Assembly (NCBI GenBank): GCA_016708265.1
Contig: JADJGA010000003.1
Span: 1-64,000, forward strand
Direction: 5' to 3'
Source: Saprospiraceae bacterium
Lineage (GTDB): Bacteria > Bacteroidota > Bacteroidia > Chitinophagales > Saprospiraceae
DNA: 64,000 bases
Both the position numbers and the translations under genes were made by a program. Of this stretch, positions 63,961 through 64,000 are shown in pieces. Every line of letters begins with the position of its first letter. Within the stretch, counting starts at the first letter, position 1. Below the pieces are notes generated by a model, which saw only the letters and a program-made list of their open reading frames with translations, made no database searches and had not been told where the DNA came from.

Positions 63961-64000
63961 TTTTATTTTCAAAGCATTCATAATCCCGGTTGTCAAACCG
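63896..64000 (-). CDS. Partial second RAYT-like transposase, C-terminal end
   Basis: The open frame runs from the window edge to TGA at 63896, giving 34 residues ending EVEYNEKFLFDWLE, as in the complete tnpA. The residues before this (RDYECFENKIELLHKF) resemble but differ from the same region of the first copy (KKQTFRHEYLELLRKF). It is either a diverged second RAYT or an unrelated gene captured at the repeat boundary. The start is outside the window. Confidence 0.55.
   Translation of the reverse strand, partial: RFDNRDYECFENKIELLHKFEVEYNEKFLFDWLE

Noticed and set aside
1..64000. tRNA, rRNA or known riboswitch
   Set aside because: No cloverleaf, rRNA core motif or recognised aptamer was found while reading the spacers; a tool such as tRNAscan or Infernal would be needed to be sure.

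Overview
The window looks like a chromosomal piece of an AT-rich Bacteroidota bacterium, most likely a Saprospiraceae/Chitinophagales-type gliding relative. The evidence is the set of lineage-typical proteins: gliding-motility (CHU_C, type B) and type A type IX secretion (T9SS) C-terminal sorting domains, HYR-repeat giant surface protein, DUF4835/PorD, DUF3667, DUF1573, a Bacteroidota-type RNA polymerase omega protein, and promoters of the TTG-N18/19-TAnnTTTG kind. Shine-Dalgarno sites are mostly not visible.

Layout. (1) 1-8.75 kb is a decayed zone: a frameshifted GxxExxY gene, a heptad-coding minisatellite, a shattered tail-fibre-like secreted protein, an ABC exporter with several frameshifts enclosed by a long direct repeat, and a leuS gene that has lost the segment after KMSKS and carries an in-frame TGA. 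(2) 9.3-16.7 kb holds small membrane proteins, a DUF3667 protein, a pyrR-pyrB operon and a PKD/CHU_C surface protein. (3) 16.8-23.9 kb has TsaC, an S41 protease, a YitT protein and a TrkH-TrkA potassium uptake pair; the gaps between 13.8 and 21.4 kb hold four copies of one structured element with inverted ends (MITE-like). (4) 24.1-33.8 kb has two aminotransferases, then a reverse-strand operon bamD-rpoZ-coaBC-porD-purN-hypothetical (coaBC frameshifted), a LamG/CHU_C protein with YbaB, and a YggS PLP protein. (5) 34.2-42.8 kb has GroES with a thioredoxin-glutaredoxin fusion, a DUF1573 lipoprotein, xseA-rimO, a 2-hydroxyacid dehydrogenase with a glycosyltransferase, and an APC permease. (6) 43-57.4 kb is dominated by a 3644-residue HYR / P-domain / dockerin / cohesin-like T9SS protein and a 716-residue paralogue of its C-terminal part. 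(7) 57.5-62.7 kb has an oxidative-stress/iron set (DUF454, ferritin-like, peroxiredoxin), a thioredoxin, aroC, fbp and rsmI. (8) 62.7-64 kb is a REP-associated tyrosine transposase (RAYT) module with inverted palindromes and a 314-bp duplication that copied the start of rsmI.

The best leads for something new are the MITE-like family with base-paired, covarying arms; the RAYT/REP duplication; the codon-usage island inside the giant surface gene; and the leuS remnant. No CRISPR array, rRNA, tRNA or known riboswitch was recognised. All identities rest on reading motifs by eye; no search was run.
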